NCBI RefSeq assembly: GCF_000720135.1
Contig: NZ_JOIU01000019.1
Location: 124,001 to 188,000 of the forward strand
Direction of reading: 5' to 3'
Source: Streptomyces sp. NRRL S-1022
GTDB lineage: Bacteria; Actinomycetota; Actinomycetes; Streptomycetales; Streptomycetaceae
Length of the DNA: 64,000 nucleotides
The notes beneath the pieces are model-generated. The model saw only the letters and a list, made by a program, of their open reading frames with translations, had not been told where the DNA came from and did no database searches. Position 1 is the first letter of the stretch, and each line of letters starts with the position of its first letter. This document shows, one piece after another, positions 1-8,887 of this stretch. Position numbers and translations under genes: made by a program.

Positions 1-402
1 GGCTTCCGGAGGCTGCGGCCCGTGCGCCCGGAGCAACCGGTGCCGAGTGGGCGACGCATTGGCCGGCAGCCGGGCCCGATCCGGGGGCCTCGGCCGGTCC
101 GCGTACCGGAACGGGAAGAGTGCGTGATCGTTGATCACCGCATACTCGTACCCGCGTACGTCTCTGACGGCTTCCCCCAGCTCACGCGCCGTTTCCGCCA
201 GGTTCTCGCGCACCAGACCCGCAAAGGCGACACCGTACGGGCTCCGCTTCTTCAGCCCCGCGGCGAGGTGCGCGGCATGCGCCTTCCCGTGTGCCTTGGC
301 CAGCTGCACCGGTATCGCAGCGGCAAGCGCGCCGGCATGCCGCCCGAAGCGCTCGACGGCCCAGGCCGACGGCCCAACCGGGTAGCCACCCAACACCGAC
401 AT
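1..402 (-). CDS. hypothetical protein, 3' end outside window
   Basis: I do not recognise this protein. The frame runs from an ATG at 402 off the left edge with no stop, giving 134 residues in the window. A purine-rich Shine-Dalgarno stretch (GGGGAGG-like) lies 6-12 bases upstream of the ATG. The protein starts MSVLGGYPVGPSAWAVERFG and is an Ala-rich, probably helical segment for about 100 residues, then becomes Pro/Arg-rich. No membrane segment or catalytic motif is visible. It is divergent from the small frame at 617. Being real is likely from the start context and strong codon bias; function is unknown. Confidence 0.55.
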   Translation of the reverse strand, partial: MSVLGGYPVGPSAWAVERFGRHAGALAAAIPVQLAKAHGKAHAAHLAAGLKKRSPYGVAFAGLVRENLAETARELGEAVRDVRGYEYAVINDHALFPFRYADRPRPPDRARLPANASPTRHRLLRAHGPQPPEA

Positions 403-616
403 GCAGTGCTCCCCTCCCCCAGGCCCCGCCTCTCAACTGTGTGACACGTACACGAAGGGCGCACAAGGGGGCGATCCGGCCAGGGCACTGCCGCGCACGC
501 TCGTTCCCGGAACAGCCACAACCGACCTGCTGCCGAGCTGTCGGCGCCTGTCGACGCGCAACTTCAACATCCAGCGACCGCGTGTTCCTGCCGGTGCAGC
601 CGGGCACGCGCGAGGG

Positions 617-772
617 ATGACCCCTTACTACGCGGCATCGGTTCAACTGGCGGAGCGCTGGCAAGGCCCCCCGTGGTTCAGATGGGCCTTCCTGGGCGTG
701 TGGGCGCTGTGCGGAGTGTTCGTCCTTTTCAAGCTCCGTCAGAACGGGTGGAAGTTCCCCCGACGGCGCTGA
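617..772 (+). CDS. small membrane protein, hypothetical
   Basis: This 51-residue frame starts MTPYYAASVQLAERWQGPPW, followed by one hydrophobic stretch (FRWAFLGVWALCGVFVLFKL) and a basic tail ending in PRRR. That layout fits a single-pass membrane protein with a positive cytoplasmic end. The ATG is the only sensible start in the frame, but the nearest purine run (CGAGGG) abuts the start codon, so the ribosome-binding evidence is weak. It stands alone between two minus-strand genes. Function unknown; it could be spurious. Confidence 0.4.
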   Translation: MTPYYAASVQLAERWQGPPWFRWAFLGVWALCGVFVLFKLRQNGWKFPRRR

Positions 773-892
773 GCGGCCCGGCTGAGAAGAAGAGGGCGGC
801 TGTGCGAGTCTGACGGCCCAGTGCCCGTACCCAGCCCCCTGTTCGCGCCGAACGCGCTGGTAAGGGGCTTTCCCAGGCGGTGACGAGGGGTC

Positions 893-1081
893 CTAGTCGT
901 CGCTGCTGCTGCTCGACCTGCGGCGCCGGCTCTGCTGGGTGCTGCTGCTCAGCAGTTCGCCCGCCGTGCGCATGATGATCGCGACGACGCGGACCCAGCG
1001 GGGGCCGCCGCGTTCCGCCCAGACCACGCAGACGCAGCCGCCGATGGCGAGGGCCAGGATGCCGAGCAGCAGAAAGATCAT
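893..1081 (-). CDS. small membrane protein with Arg/Ser-rich tail
   Basis: A 62-residue protein starting at the ATG at 1081, chosen because a GGGGGG purine run sits just upstream; the frame stays open further upstream without a comparable site. Residues 2-23 are strongly hydrophobic with an internal GGCVCVVW, giving one membrane segment. The C-terminus carries a basic RRRR run followed by five serines and DD. It lies about 40 bases downstream of the P450 gene on the same strand, so the two may be co-transcribed. No function can be assigned. Confidence 0.55.
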   Translation of the reverse strand: MIFLLLGILALAIGGCVCVVWAERGGPRWVRVVAIIMRTAGELLSSSTQQSRRRRSSSSSDD

Positions 1082-1121
1082 GTTCCCCCCTTGGTACACG
1101 CGTACCTTGCCATACACCGCC

Positions 1122-2360
1122 TCACCACGTCACGGGCAGTGTCCTCGGTCCGCGGATCAGGCCCCGGCGCTGGAACGCGACGTCCTGCGGTGGCACGGCC
1201 AGCCGGATGCCGGGGAAGCCGGCGAGGACCGAGCCGATCATGACCTCGGCCTCCATACGGGCCATGACGGCGGCCAGGCAGTGATGCGGGCCGTGGCCGA
1301 ACGCCAGGTGGGCGGGGCTGTCGCGGTCGAAGTCCAGGGCGTCGGGCTCGGGGAACACCGCGGGGTCGCGGTTGGCGGCGACGTAGGCGTTGTAGACCAC
1401 GTCACCGGCCCGGATCAGCCGGCCGCCGACCCTGACGTCCTCGGTCGCGATCCGCGGGATGCCGACGCCGTTGCGGTGCGGGACGTAGCGGAACAGTTCC
1501 TCCACCGCCCGGGGCAGCAGCTCCGGCTCCCGGCGCAGCCGGTCCAGCTGCTCGGGGTGGGTGAGCAGCGCGTACATCATCGAACCGCTGTTGCTGCGGA
1601 CCGCGTGGCCGCCGCTGACCTGCACCGCGATGGCGAGGGAGAGGGCCTCGTCGTCGGTGATCTCACCCGCCGCCGCGGCCTGCGCCAGCACTCCGGCCAG
1701 GTCGTCGCGGGGTTCCGTACGGCGACGCCGGAGCAGCTCGGTGATCCGGGCGCGGGTGGTCCGGGCGGCCTCCCGGGCCCGCTCCCCGGCCTCGGCGCCC
1801 GCGGACAGCAGGGCCTCGCCCGTCTCCGCCCAGCGGTGCCAGTCCTGCTCCTCGACCCCGAGGAAGTCGCGGAGCACGGCGAGCGGGAACGGGCCGTGCA
1901 GGTGTTCCATGAGGTCGGCGGGCGGGCCGGCGCGCCGCATGCCGTCCAGCAGTTCGGCGGCCCGGCGCTCGGCGAGGGGCCGCATCCGCTGCATGCTCCC
2001 GCCGGTGAACGCGCGGGCCACGACCCGGCGCAGCCGCGTGTGCCGGGGCGGATCGATGTACTGCAGGGCCGCCGTCTGGGAGGCCACCGGCACCGGGCGC
2101 ATGCTGGTGACGTCGCGGCCGACGACCCGTTCCCGGGAGAAGCGCGGGTCGGAGGTGACGAAGCGGACGTCCTCGTACCGGGTGACCAGCCAGGCGTGCC
2201 CGTCGCCGTACGGCAGTCTGATCCGGGTGACCGGCTCCTCGCGCAGCAGCTCGTCCAGGAAGGGGTCGGGGTCGAGTCCGGGCAGGTCCTCGACGGCCCA
2301 GCAGCGCACCGGCGGGGCGGCGGCCCGGCCGGGCGGGGCGGGGGCGGGGTCGAGAGGCAT
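1122..2360 (-). CDS. cytochrome P450 with altered I-helix motif
   Basis: A 412-residue bacterial class I type cytochrome P450, a soluble heme monooxygenase that would need ferredoxin partners; none is encoded nearby. Seen: the K-helix ExxR (EELFR), the downstream PHRNGVGIPRIA segment, and the heme-ligand loop FGHGPHHCLA containing the Cys thiolate ligand. The ATG at 2360 is preceded by CAGGGAG at proper spacing; an upstream in-frame start would add 33 unconserved residues. Oddity: the I-helix oxygen-activation motif, usually AG-x-(D/E)-T, reads SGGHAVRSNS and lacks the acid-alcohol pair. Substrate unknown; the small membrane gene downstream is the only possible operon partner. Confidence 0.9.
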   Translation of the reverse strand: MPLDPAPAPPGRAAAPPVRCWAVEDLPGLDPDPFLDELLREEPVTRIRLPYGDGHAWLVTRYEDVRFVTSDPRFSRERVVGRDVTSMRPVPVASQTAALQYIDPPRHTRLRRVVARAFTGGSMQRMRPLAERRAAELLDGMRRAGPPADLMEHLHGPFPLAVLRDFLGVEEQDWHRWAETGEALLSAGAEAGERAREAARTTRARITELLRRRRTEPRDDLAGVLAQAAAAGEITDDEALSLAIAVQVSGGHAVRSNSGSMMYALLTHPEQLDRLRREPELLPRAVEELFRYVPHRNGVGIPRIATEDVRVGGRLIRAGDVVYNAYVAANRDPAVFPEPDALDFDRDSPAHLAFGHGPHHCLAAVMARMEAEVMIGSVLAGFPGIRLAVPPQDVAFQRRGLIRGPRTLPVTW

Positions 2361-2523
2361 GGGGCACACTCCCTGCTGCGTCGCCGGGGCGGTGGTACCG
2401 CCGTCCTGTGAGGGAGTCTGCCGTGCGCGGGTTCCGGCCGCCGATTCGTGCTGCGGCATCCGGGTGCGGGCGCGGTCGAGCCCGGGCGGGGGTACGGGTA
2501 CGGGTTGTCCCCGGTACGACGGC

Positions 2524-2553
2524 GGCCCCCGCCCTGTGTCCAGGGCGGGGGCC
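2524..2553 (-). terminator. hairpin terminator after cdsA
   Basis: A perfect 13-bp stem (ggcccccgccctg with its complement) closes a 4-base loop (tgtc), about 30 bases past the cdsA stop. There is no long T tract, as is common in Streptomyces. Confidence 0.75.
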
Positions 2554-2582
2554 TGAGGCCGTACCGCGTGGTGCCGTACCGC

Positions 2583-3737
2583 TCACGCCGAGCCGACGAA
2601 GACCACCATGAGCAGCCACACCACCGGAGCCGTCGGCAGCAGCGAGTCGAGCCGGTCCATGATGCCGCCGTGCCCGGGGAGCAGGGTGCCCATGTCCTTG
2701 ATGCCGAGGTCCCGCTTGATCATGGACTCGCCGAGGTCGCCCAGCGTGGCGCTGGCCGCGACCGCGAGGCCCAGCACCAGGCCCTGCCACCAGCTGCCGT
2801 CGTCGATCAGGAACTGCATGCACAGCGCGCCCGCGACCATCGCGAACAGCACCGCGCCCATCAGACCCTCGCGGGTCTTGCCGGGGCTGATGCGCGGGGC
2901 GAGCTTGTGCCTGCCGAACCGCCAGCCGACCGCGTAGGCACCGGTGTCGCTGACGACCGTCAGCAGCAGGAAGGTGAGCACCCGCCAGGGGCCGTCGTCG
3001 GCGGTGAGCATCAGCGCGACGAACGTGGCCAGGAAGGGCACGTAGAACGCCGCGAAGACGCCGGCCGTGACGTCCTTGAGGTAGCCCTCCGGTGGTTCCG
3101 TCATGCGCCAGACCAGCGTGGCCAGGGCCGTCAGCGCCATGGCGACCCACGCGCCCTCGACGCCGCGCACATAGCCGGCGACGACCATCGCGGCACCGCC
3201 GAGCGCGAGCGGCACCAGCGGTGCCTTGATGCCCTTGCGCTCCTGGAGCCTGCTGGTCAGCTCCCACAGGCCGACGACGACGGCGACCGCGACCACACCG
3301 ACGAACACGGCCTTGACGATGAACAGCGAGGCGACGATCACCACACCGAGCCCGACCCCGACGCCTATGGCCGCGCTCAGGTCACGGCCCGCGCTCTTCT
3401 TCTGCGGCGCTGGCGCCGGCTGCGGGGCGTCGGGCATGGGCTCCGGGTTCTGTTTCTCGGCCGGGAGTTCCCGGGCCTGCAACGTCTCGTCTCGGAACAA
3501 GGGGCCGCTCATCAGCCGAGCGGCCCCCCGGTCGTCGTCCTGGTCTCCGCCGTACGCGGGTACGCCGGGTACACCGGGCACGATGGGCATGGGGCGAGTC
3601 TGCTGCGCCTCAGGCGCATCGTACGCGGGACCCGCCGGGACAGCCCCCGGGACAGGCTGGGCGGGGCCGCCCCCGGTGGGCCCCCAGTACCCGGCCTGGC
3701 CCGCCGCTGGCGGCGCTCCCCAGGAAGAGTCGCTCAT
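2583..3737 (-). CDS. cdsA: phosphatidate cytidylyltransferase
   Basis: Makes CDP-diacylglycerol from phosphatidic acid and CTP, the branch point to phosphatidylinositol, cardiolipin and phosphatidylethanolamine in the membrane. The 384-residue protein has a Pro/Gly-rich hydrophilic N-terminal 125 residues, then about eight hydrophobic helices. The C-terminal signature is clear: SDTGAYAVGWRFGRHKLAP, then ISPGKTREG and a terminal KRDLGIKDMGTLLPGHGGI stretch with the metal-binding Asp/Lys residues. The start codon overlaps the frr stop (TGATG), so translation is probably coupled. The long disordered N-terminus is typical of actinobacterial homologues. A strong hairpin follows. Confidence 0.95.
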   Translation of the reverse strand: MSDSSWGAPPAAGQAGYWGPTGGGPAQPVPGAVPAGPAYDAPEAQQTRPMPIVPGVPGVPAYGGDQDDDRGAARLMSGPLFRDETLQARELPAEKQNPEPMPDAPQPAPAPQKKSAGRDLSAAIGVGVGLGVVIVASLFIVKAVFVGVVAVAVVVGLWELTSRLQERKGIKAPLVPLALGGAAMVVAGYVRGVEGAWVAMALTALATLVWRMTEPPEGYLKDVTAGVFAAFYVPFLATFVALMLTADDGPWRVLTFLLLTVVSDTGAYAVGWRFGRHKLAPRISPGKTREGLMGAVLFAMVAGALCMQFLIDDGSWWQGLVLGLAVAASATLGDLGESMIKRDLGIKDMGTLLPGHGGIMDRLDSLLPTAPVVWLLMVVFVGSA

Positions 3738-4294
3738 CAGACTTCGAGCAGCTCCGCTTCCTTGTGCTTGAGCAGCTCGTCCACCTGGGCGACGTACTTC
3801 GCCGTGGTGTCGTCGAGCTCCTTCTCCGCACGACGGCCCTCGTCCTCGCCGACCTCGCCGTCCTTGATCAGCTTGTCGATGGCGTCCTTGGCCTTGCGGC
3901 GCACGGAGCGGATCGACACCTTGGCGTCCTCGCCCTTGCTCTTGGCGACCTTGATGTACTCGCGGCGGCGCTCCTCGGTCAGCTCGGGGAACACCACTCG
4001 GATGATGTTGCCGTCGTTGCTGGGGTTGACGCCCAGGTCGGAGTCGCGGATCGCCTGCTCGATGTTGCGCAGCGCGGTCTTGTCGAACGGGGTCACGACC
4101 GCCATGCGCGGCTCCGGCACGGAGAACGAGGCCAGCTGGTTGATCGGCGTCGGGGCACCGTAGTACTCGGCCACGATCTTGTTGAACATCGCCGGGTGCG
4201 CACGCCCGGTGCGGATCGCGGCGAAGTCCTCCTTGGCGACCACGACGGCCTTCTCCATCTTCTCCTCGGCCTCGAGGAGGGTCTCTTCGATCAC
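3737..4294 (-). CDS. frr: ribosome recycling factor
   Basis: RRF works with EF-G to split the post-termination ribosome. At 185 residues it has the usual family length when started at the GTG at 4294, which has AGGAG six bases upstream; starting further upstream would add about 47 non-family residues. Visible family sequence includes [13 protein letters not shown], the [13 protein letters not shown] and [20 protein letters not shown] stretches, and the C-terminal [22 protein letters not shown] helix. It sits between pyrH and cdsA and overlaps the latter by one base. Confidence 0.97.
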   Translation of the reverse strand: MIEETLLEAEEKMEKAVVVAKEDFAAIRTGRAHPAMFNKIVAEYYGAPTPINQLASFSVPEPRMAVVTPFDKTALRNIEQAIRDSDLGVNPSNDGNIIRVVFPELTEERRREYIKVAKSKGEDAKVSIRSVRRKAKDAIDKLIKDGEVGEDEGRRAEKELDDTTAKYVAQVDELLKHKEAELLEV

Positions 4295-4468
4295 CACTTG
4301 CTCCTGCGTGTCTTGAGTAAGGCCCGGCTGCGGTTCCTGAAGTCGGTCGGCGGCCGGCTGCGTCGCGTCTTCTTCCTGCACGGTTCCCGACCGGCAGGAC
4401 ATTGTCCATCCCCCGGCCGGGGTCCGGCCCCTCACAGGGCCGCACCGACCGGCCGGGTTGATCCCGGG

Positions 4469-5227
4469 TCAGTCCCGGCTGCCCGCTTCACCCACCAGGG
4501 TGCCGATCTTCTCACCCTTGACGGCGCGGGCGATATTGCCCTCCGCGAGCAGCTCGAAGACCAGGATCGGGAGCTTGTTGTCGCGGCACAGCGTGATGGC
4601 GGTGGCGTCGGCGACCTTGAGGTCACGGGTGATGACCTCGCCGTAGCCGAGGGCGTCGAACTTGACGGCGTCGGGGTTGGTCTTGGGGTCGGAGTCGTAG
4701 ACCCCGTCCACGCCGTTCTTGCCCATGAGCAGTGCCTCGGCGTCGATCTCCAGGGCGCGCTGGGCGGCGGTGGTGTCGGTGGAGAAGTAGGGCATGCCCA
4801 TACCGGCGCCGAAGATGACCACGCGGCCCTTCTCCAGGTGGCGCACGGCGCGCAGCGGGATGTACGGCTCGGCGACCTGGCCCATGGTGATGGCGGTCTG
4901 CACGCGGGACTGGATGCCCTCCTTCTCCAGGAAGTCCTGGAGGGCGAGGCAGTTCATCACGGTGCCGAGCATGCCCATGTAGTCGGAGCGGGCGCGGTCC
5001 ATGCCGCGCTGCTGGAGTTCGGCGCCGCGGAAGAAGTTGCCGCCGCCGATGACGACCGCGACCTGGGCGCCGTCACGCACGACGGCCGCGATCTCACGGG
5101 CGATCTTGTGCACCACGTCCGGGTCGACGCCCAGGCCCCCGCCACCGGAGAAGGCCTCTCCGGACAGCTTCAGCAGAAACCGGCCGCGTACTTTGCCGTC
5201 GTCGCTCTTCTGGGCCTTGGTCGTCAT
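4469..5227 (-). CDS. pyrH: UMP kinase
   Basis: Phosphorylates UMP to UDP in the cytoplasm for RNA, DNA and sugar-nucleotide synthesis. The 252-residue protein is of the amino-acid-kinase fold: LLKLSGEAF near the N-terminus, the [11 protein letters not shown] glycine loop, [15 protein letters not shown], and the C-terminal [22 protein letters not shown] segment. The ATG at 5227 is preceded by GAGGCGGGAT. It follows tsf after 204 bases that contain a terminator-like hairpin, so it may be partly uncoupled from rpsB-tsf. Confidence 0.97.
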   Translation of the reverse strand: MTTKAQKSDDGKVRGRFLLKLSGEAFSGGGGLGVDPDVVHKIAREIAAVVRDGAQVAVVIGGGNFFRGAELQQRGMDRARSDYMGMLGTVMNCLALQDFLEKEGIQSRVQTAITMGQVAEPYIPLRAVRHLEKGRVVIFGAGMGMPYFSTDTTAAQRALEIDAEALLMGKNGVDGVYDSDPKTNPDAVKFDALGYGEVITRDLKVADATAITLCRDNKLPILVFELLAEGNIARAVKGEKIGTLVGEAGSRD

Positions 5228-5266
5228 GGGGGATCCCGCCTCTTTCACGTGTTGCACATACGAAGA

Positions 5267-5316
5267 AGGCCACTGCCGGTGGGGTTGCTTTTCGCTCCCA
5301 TGCGCGGCAATGGCCT
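5267..5316 (-). terminator. hairpin between tsf and pyrH
   Basis: On the minus strand two 12-base arms pair with one G-U wobble (aggccattgccg / cggcagtggcct) around a 26-base loop. TTCTTCG follows immediately. This fits termination or attenuation of the rpsB-tsf transcript before pyrH. Confidence 0.6.
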
Positions 5317-5431
5317 CCTCGTCAGATCTGCTGCCGTCCGCCTCACGCCGGGGTGTGGCGGTGTGCGCGGACGACTGCTCTCGACCCTATCGAGAATGTC
5401 TCGCCGGGTCGCGGTCGATCGCGGTACGGAC

Positions 5432-6268
5432 TCAGATGCCGACCTTGATGCGCGAGAAGCGCTTCAGGGTGACACCGGCCTCGTCCAGGACCTTCTGGAC
5501 CGACTTCTTGTTGTCGAGGGCGTACGGCTGGCCGAGCAGCGTGGCGTCCTTGAAGAAGCCGTTCAGACGACCCTCGACGATCTTGGCGATCGCGGCCTCG
5601 GGCTTGCCCTCGGCGCGGGTGGTCTCCTCGGCGATGCGGCGCTCGGACTCGACGACCTCGGCCGGGATCTCCTCCTTGGAGAGGTACTTCGGCGCGAAGG
5701 CGGCGATGTGCTGGGCGACGCCCTTGGCGACCTCGGCGTTCGGCTTGTCCAGCTCGACCAGGACACCGATCTGCGGGGGCAGGTCGGGCATGGTGCGGTG
5801 CATGTACGCGGTGACGTAGCCGTCGGCGAACTGCGCGAAGCGGTCCAGGACGATCTTCTCGCCGAGGTTGGCGTTGGCCTCGTCCACGAACGCCTGGACG
5901 GTCTTGCCGGACTCGATCTCGGAGGCGAGCAGAGCCTCGAGGTCGGCCGGGTTCGTCTTGGCGACGTGCTCGGCGATGGCGTTGGCCACGGCCTGGAACT
6001 TCTCGCCCTTGGCGACGAAGTCCGTCTCGCACTTCAGCTCGACGAGGACGCCGGAGGAGTTGTCGTCGGCGATGATGGAGACCACGGCGCCGTTCTCGGC
6101 GGAGCGGCCCTCGCGCTTGGCGACGCCCTTCTGGCCCTTGATGCGCAGCGCCTCGACGGCCTTCTCGACGTTGCCCTCGGCCTCGTCCAGCGCCTTCTTG
6201 CAGTCCATCATGCCGGCGCCGGTCAGCTCACGGAGCTTCTTGACGTCGGCGGCGGTGTAGTTCGCCAT
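5432..6268 (-). CDS. tsf: elongation factor Ts
   Basis: Guanine-nucleotide exchange factor for EF-Tu. It is 278 residues with the N-terminal UBA-like start MANYTAADVKKLRELTGAGM, MDCKKAL, and the diagnostic KCETDFVAKGEKF motif that contacts EF-Tu. Two further EF-Ts core repeats follow, ending LKRFSRIKVGI. The ATG at 6268 matches the conserved family start; upstream in-frame codons are not conserved. It lies downstream of rpsB as in most bacteria, but 184 bases with two strong hairpins separate the genes. Confidence 0.97.
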   Translation of the reverse strand: MANYTAADVKKLRELTGAGMMDCKKALDEAEGNVEKAVEALRIKGQKGVAKREGRSAENGAVVSIIADDNSSGVLVELKCETDFVAKGEKFQAVANAIAEHVAKTNPADLEALLASEIESGKTVQAFVDEANANLGEKIVLDRFAQFADGYVTAYMHRTMPDLPPQIGVLVELDKPNAEVAKGVAQHIAAFAPKYLSKEEIPAEVVESERRIAEETTRAEGKPEAAIAKIVEGRLNGFFKDATLLGQPYALDNKKSVQKVLDEAGVTLKRFSRIKVGI

Positions 6269-6320
6269 GAGTCTGTGAGTCTTTCTCGAAGTCTGGGAGA
6301 TCTTCTGGATCCGCACGTGT

Positions 6321-6346
6321 GCGTTCCCCGTGGAGACGGGGAACGC
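6321..6346 (-). other. perfect intergenic hairpin upstream of tsf
   Basis: An 11-bp perfect inverted repeat (gcgttccccgt / acggggaacgc) has a 4-base loop (ggag) and extends by about five more pairs with wobbles. It lies about 50 bases upstream of the tsf start, so it would form in the tsf leader RNA. It may be a processing site, attenuator or secondary terminator. Confidence 0.5.
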
Positions 6347-6374
6347 GTACGCCGTGCCGACCTACGGGTGAACA

Positions 6375-6429
6375 GCGGGGGCGGACTTCACCGCGCCGGA
6401 AGGCGCTGGTGAAGCGGTGCCGCCCCCGC
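6375..6429 (-). terminator. long hairpin after rpsB
   Basis: A nested stem: ten pairs (gcgggggcgg/ccgcccccgc), an asymmetric internal loop, seven pairs (cttcacc/ggtgaag), then five pairs capped by ggaa. It begins about 24 bases after the rpsB stop and is the strongest terminator-like structure in this operon. Confidence 0.7.
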
Positions 6430-6452
6430 CGTCGATCGCTGACGGACCTGCG

Positions 6453-7358
6453 TCAGGCCTGCTCGCCCTCGGCGGCCTTCTCGGCCTCGGCCGGAGCAGC
6501 CTCGGCGGCAGCGGCCTCGGCCGGAGCGGCCTCGGCGGCCGGAGCCTCGGCAGCCGGAGCCTCGGCGGCCGGAGCCTCGTCCTTCTTCTCACCTTCGAGC
6601 AGGTCGCGCTCCCACTCGGCGAGCGGCTCGCCCGCGGCCTTCTCGCCCTTGTCGCCGGTGGCGACGCCGGAGCGGGCGATGAGGCCCTCGGCGACGGCGT
6701 CGGCGATCACGCGGGTGAGCAGGGTGACGGAGCGGATCGCGTCGTCGTTGCCCGGGATCTTGTAGTCGACCTCGTCGGGGTCGCAGTTGGTGTCGAGGAT
6801 CGCGACGACCGGGATGTTCAGCTTCCGGGCCTCACCAACGGCGATGTGCTCCTTCTTGGTGTCCACGATCCAGACGGCGCTGGGCACCTTCTGCATCTCG
6901 CGGATACCACCGAGGGTCTTCTCCAGCTTGGCCTTCTCGCGCGAGAGCACGAGAAGCTCCTTCTTGGTCAGACCGGACGCGGCGACGTCCTCGAAGTCGA
7001 TCTGCTCAAGCTCCTTGAGGCGCTGCAGACGCTTGTAGACGGTCGAGAAGTTGGTGAGCATGCCGCCCAGCCAGCGCTGGTTGACGTAGGGCATGCCGAC
7101 GCGGGTGGCCTGCTCGGCGATGGCCTCCTGCGCCTGCTTCTTCGTGCCGACGAACATGACCGTGCCGCCGTGGGCGACGGTCTCCTTGACGAACTCGTAG
7201 GCGCGGTCGATGTACGACAGCGACTGGAGCAGGTCGATGATGTAGATGCCGTTGCGCTCGGTGAAGATGAAGCGCTTCATCTTCGGGTTCCAGCGACGGG
7301 TCTGGTGACCGAAGTGGACGCCGCTCTCCAGCAGCTCCCGCATCGTGACGACGGCCAT
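6453..7358 (-). CDS. rpsB: 30S ribosomal protein S2
   Basis: Structural protein of the small subunit. The 301-residue frame starts [18 protein letters not shown] at the ATG at 7358, preceded by GAGGAG. The S2 signatures are plain: [46 protein letters not shown] and the [20 protein letters not shown] block. The last 45 or so residues are a low-complexity Ala/Glu/Pro tail built from [12 protein letters not shown] repeats, as in other actinobacterial S2 proteins. First gene of the rpsB-tsf unit; the 265-base gap upstream probably carries its promoter. Confidence 0.97.
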   Translation of the reverse strand: MAVVTMRELLESGVHFGHQTRRWNPKMKRFIFTERNGIYIIDLLQSLSYIDRAYEFVKETVAHGGTVMFVGTKKQAQEAIAEQATRVGMPYVNQRWLGGMLTNFSTVYKRLQRLKELEQIDFEDVAASGLTKKELLVLSREKAKLEKTLGGIREMQKVPSAVWIVDTKKEHIAVGEARKLNIPVVAILDTNCDPDEVDYKIPGNDDAIRSVTLLTRVIADAVAEGLIARSGVATGDKGEKAAGEPLAEWERDLLEGEKKDEAPAAEAPAAEAPAAEAAPAEAAAAEAAPAEAEKAAEGEQA

Positions 7359-7623
7359 GGCCGTTTCTCCTCGTTGTTCTCGGTTGTGCCGCGCCCGCCG
7401 GACGGCGGTCGCGCCTGACGCCCGCGATGCGCCGTGCCACAAAGGACCGAGGGGCGCTTGGTACGAACCGTTGCCGGCTGCCGTACCGGGGCGTGCGAAG
7501 TCGACCCGGTGACCCGGATCGCCAGAAGAAGTGTACGGGACCGTCGAGGTACCGGGTGACGCCACTGTCCACAACCGGCGAGTGGTCCACAGGTTCCGGT
7601 GCTGATCGGCGGGGTGCGGGACC

Positions 7624-8178
7624 GTGGGGGACATGCGATTCGTGATGGTGTGGACGGCTCTGCTGCTCGCGTCGGCGGCGGCCCTGCTCGCCCCGCAGGC
7701 CCGGGCGGACCCCCCGCCGCCGCCCGTGGCGGGGCCGGTCCCGGCCCTCGGCCGGTCCTGGCCGGTGGGCGTACGGCCGCCGGTGCTGCGCGGCTGGGAG
7801 CCGCCGGCGACGGTGTACGGCCCCGGGCACCGGGGGGTGGACCTCGGCGCCCCGCCCGGGGCGCCGGTGCGGGCGGTGGCGGCCGGCCGGGTGCTGTTCG
7901 CGGGGCGGGTTGCCGGGCGGGGCGTGGTCTCGGTGGCCCTGACCGGCACGGACCTGCGGACCACGTACGAGCCGGTGCGCCCGTCGGTGGCGAAGGGGGA
8001 CGAGGTGGCGGCGGGCGAGGCGGTGGGGTCGGTGGAGGCCGCCGGCTCCCACTGCGGGCCGGCACCGTGCGTCCACTGGGGCCTGCTGCGCGGCGAGACC
8101 TACCTGGACCCCTTGGCCCTGCTCCCCCCGTGGCTGCTGGCGAGAGGGCCATCGAGACTGCTGCCGGTCACCCCTTAG
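7624..8178 (+). CDS. M23-family peptidase-like secreted protein, degenerate HxH
   Basis: A 184-residue protein with a signal peptide (hydrophobic [18 protein letters not shown], then ARA-DP as a likely cleavage site) and a lysostaphin/LytM-like M23 domain. The first zinc motif HRGVDLGA (H-x3-D) is present. The second motif, normally HxH, reads CVHWG, so the putative catalytic His is replaced by Cys while the zinc-ligand His remains. It may therefore be a non-catalytic peptidoglycan-binding or regulatory LytM protein. The start is either the GTG at 7624 or the ATG at 7633; both leave the signal peptide intact. Divergent from rpsB, as often seen in Streptomyces. Confidence 0.85.
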   Translation: MGDMRFVMVWTALLLASAAALLAPQARADPPPPPVAGPVPALGRSWPVGVRPPVLRGWEPPATVYGPGHRGVDLGAPPGAPVRAVAAGRVLFAGRVAGRGVVSVALTGTDLRTTYEPVRPSVAKGDEVAAGEAVGSVEAAGSHCGPAPCVHWGLLRGETYLDPLALLPPWLLARGPSRLLPVTP

Positions 8179-8265
8179 GGCAGGCCGGAGGGCTGGGGCG
8201 GGGCAGGGCCGGGCAGGCCGGGCGGCAACCGGCGGGCGCCGGTGTACGGCGCCCGTAGGCAGCGC

Positions 8266-8856
8266 TCAGCCCTTCACACCCCGCAGGGCCATGGACACCG
8301 CCGCCTCCGTCACCGCCTCGGGATGTTCCGCCGCGCCCAGTTCGATCCTGCGCACCGCGGCGTCCACCACTCCCTGCAGCAGCATCGCCGCCAGCCGGGG
8401 CTGTACGTGGCCCAGCTCCTCCAGCGCCTCGCCGAGCATCGCGACCAGCCCGCCGTGGGCCGCGCGGATCTTCTCCCGGGCGCCGGCGTCCAGCTCACTC
8501 GCCGAGATGGCCACGACCGCCCGGTGCCGCCGGTCCCCCACCAGCGCCAGCTGCTGCCGCACGTACGCCTCGACCTTGCCCTCGGCCGAGTCGGCACCCT
8601 CCATCGCCGCCCCGACCTCCGCCGCCCACACCGGGAAGTCGACCTCGCACAGCTCCTCGACCACGGCGGCCCGGGAGCGGAAGTACTCGTACACGGACGA
8701 CCGCGCCAGCCCCGTCCGCTCGGCCAGCGCGGGGAAGGTCAGCGCGTCCGTCCCGCCCTCGGACAGCAGGGACCGAGCCGCGTCCAGCAGGGCGGCTCGC
8801 TGCATCGACCGGTGTTCGGCCACGGAGGCCGCTCGAATCCTTGGCACGTCGCCCAC
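8266..8856 (-). CDS. TetR-family transcriptional regulator
   Basis: About 196 residues. The N-terminal helix-turn-helix covers roughly residues 20-65: AALLDAARSLLSEGGTDALT, then FPALAERTGLARSSVYEYFRSR, the classic TetR recognition helix ending. The C-terminal half is an all-helical ligand/dimer domain with no assignable ligand. Starts are uncertain: the GTG at 8856 was used; a second in-frame GTG at 8847 would shorten it by three residues. It lies 31 bases downstream of whiG on the same strand, so it may be in the whiG transcript. Confidence 0.88.
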   Translation of the reverse strand: MGDVPRIRAASVAEHRSMQRAALLDAARSLLSEGGTDALTFPALAERTGLARSSVYEYFRSRAAVVEELCEVDFPVWAAEVGAAMEGADSAEGKVEAYVRQQLALVGDRRHRAVVAISASELDAGAREKIRAAHGGLVAMLGEALEELGHVQPRLAAMLLQGVVDAAVRRIELGAAEHPEAVTEAAVSMALRGVKG

Positions 8857-8887
8857 TTTACGGACGCGCTCCGCCGGAAGGGAGGAC

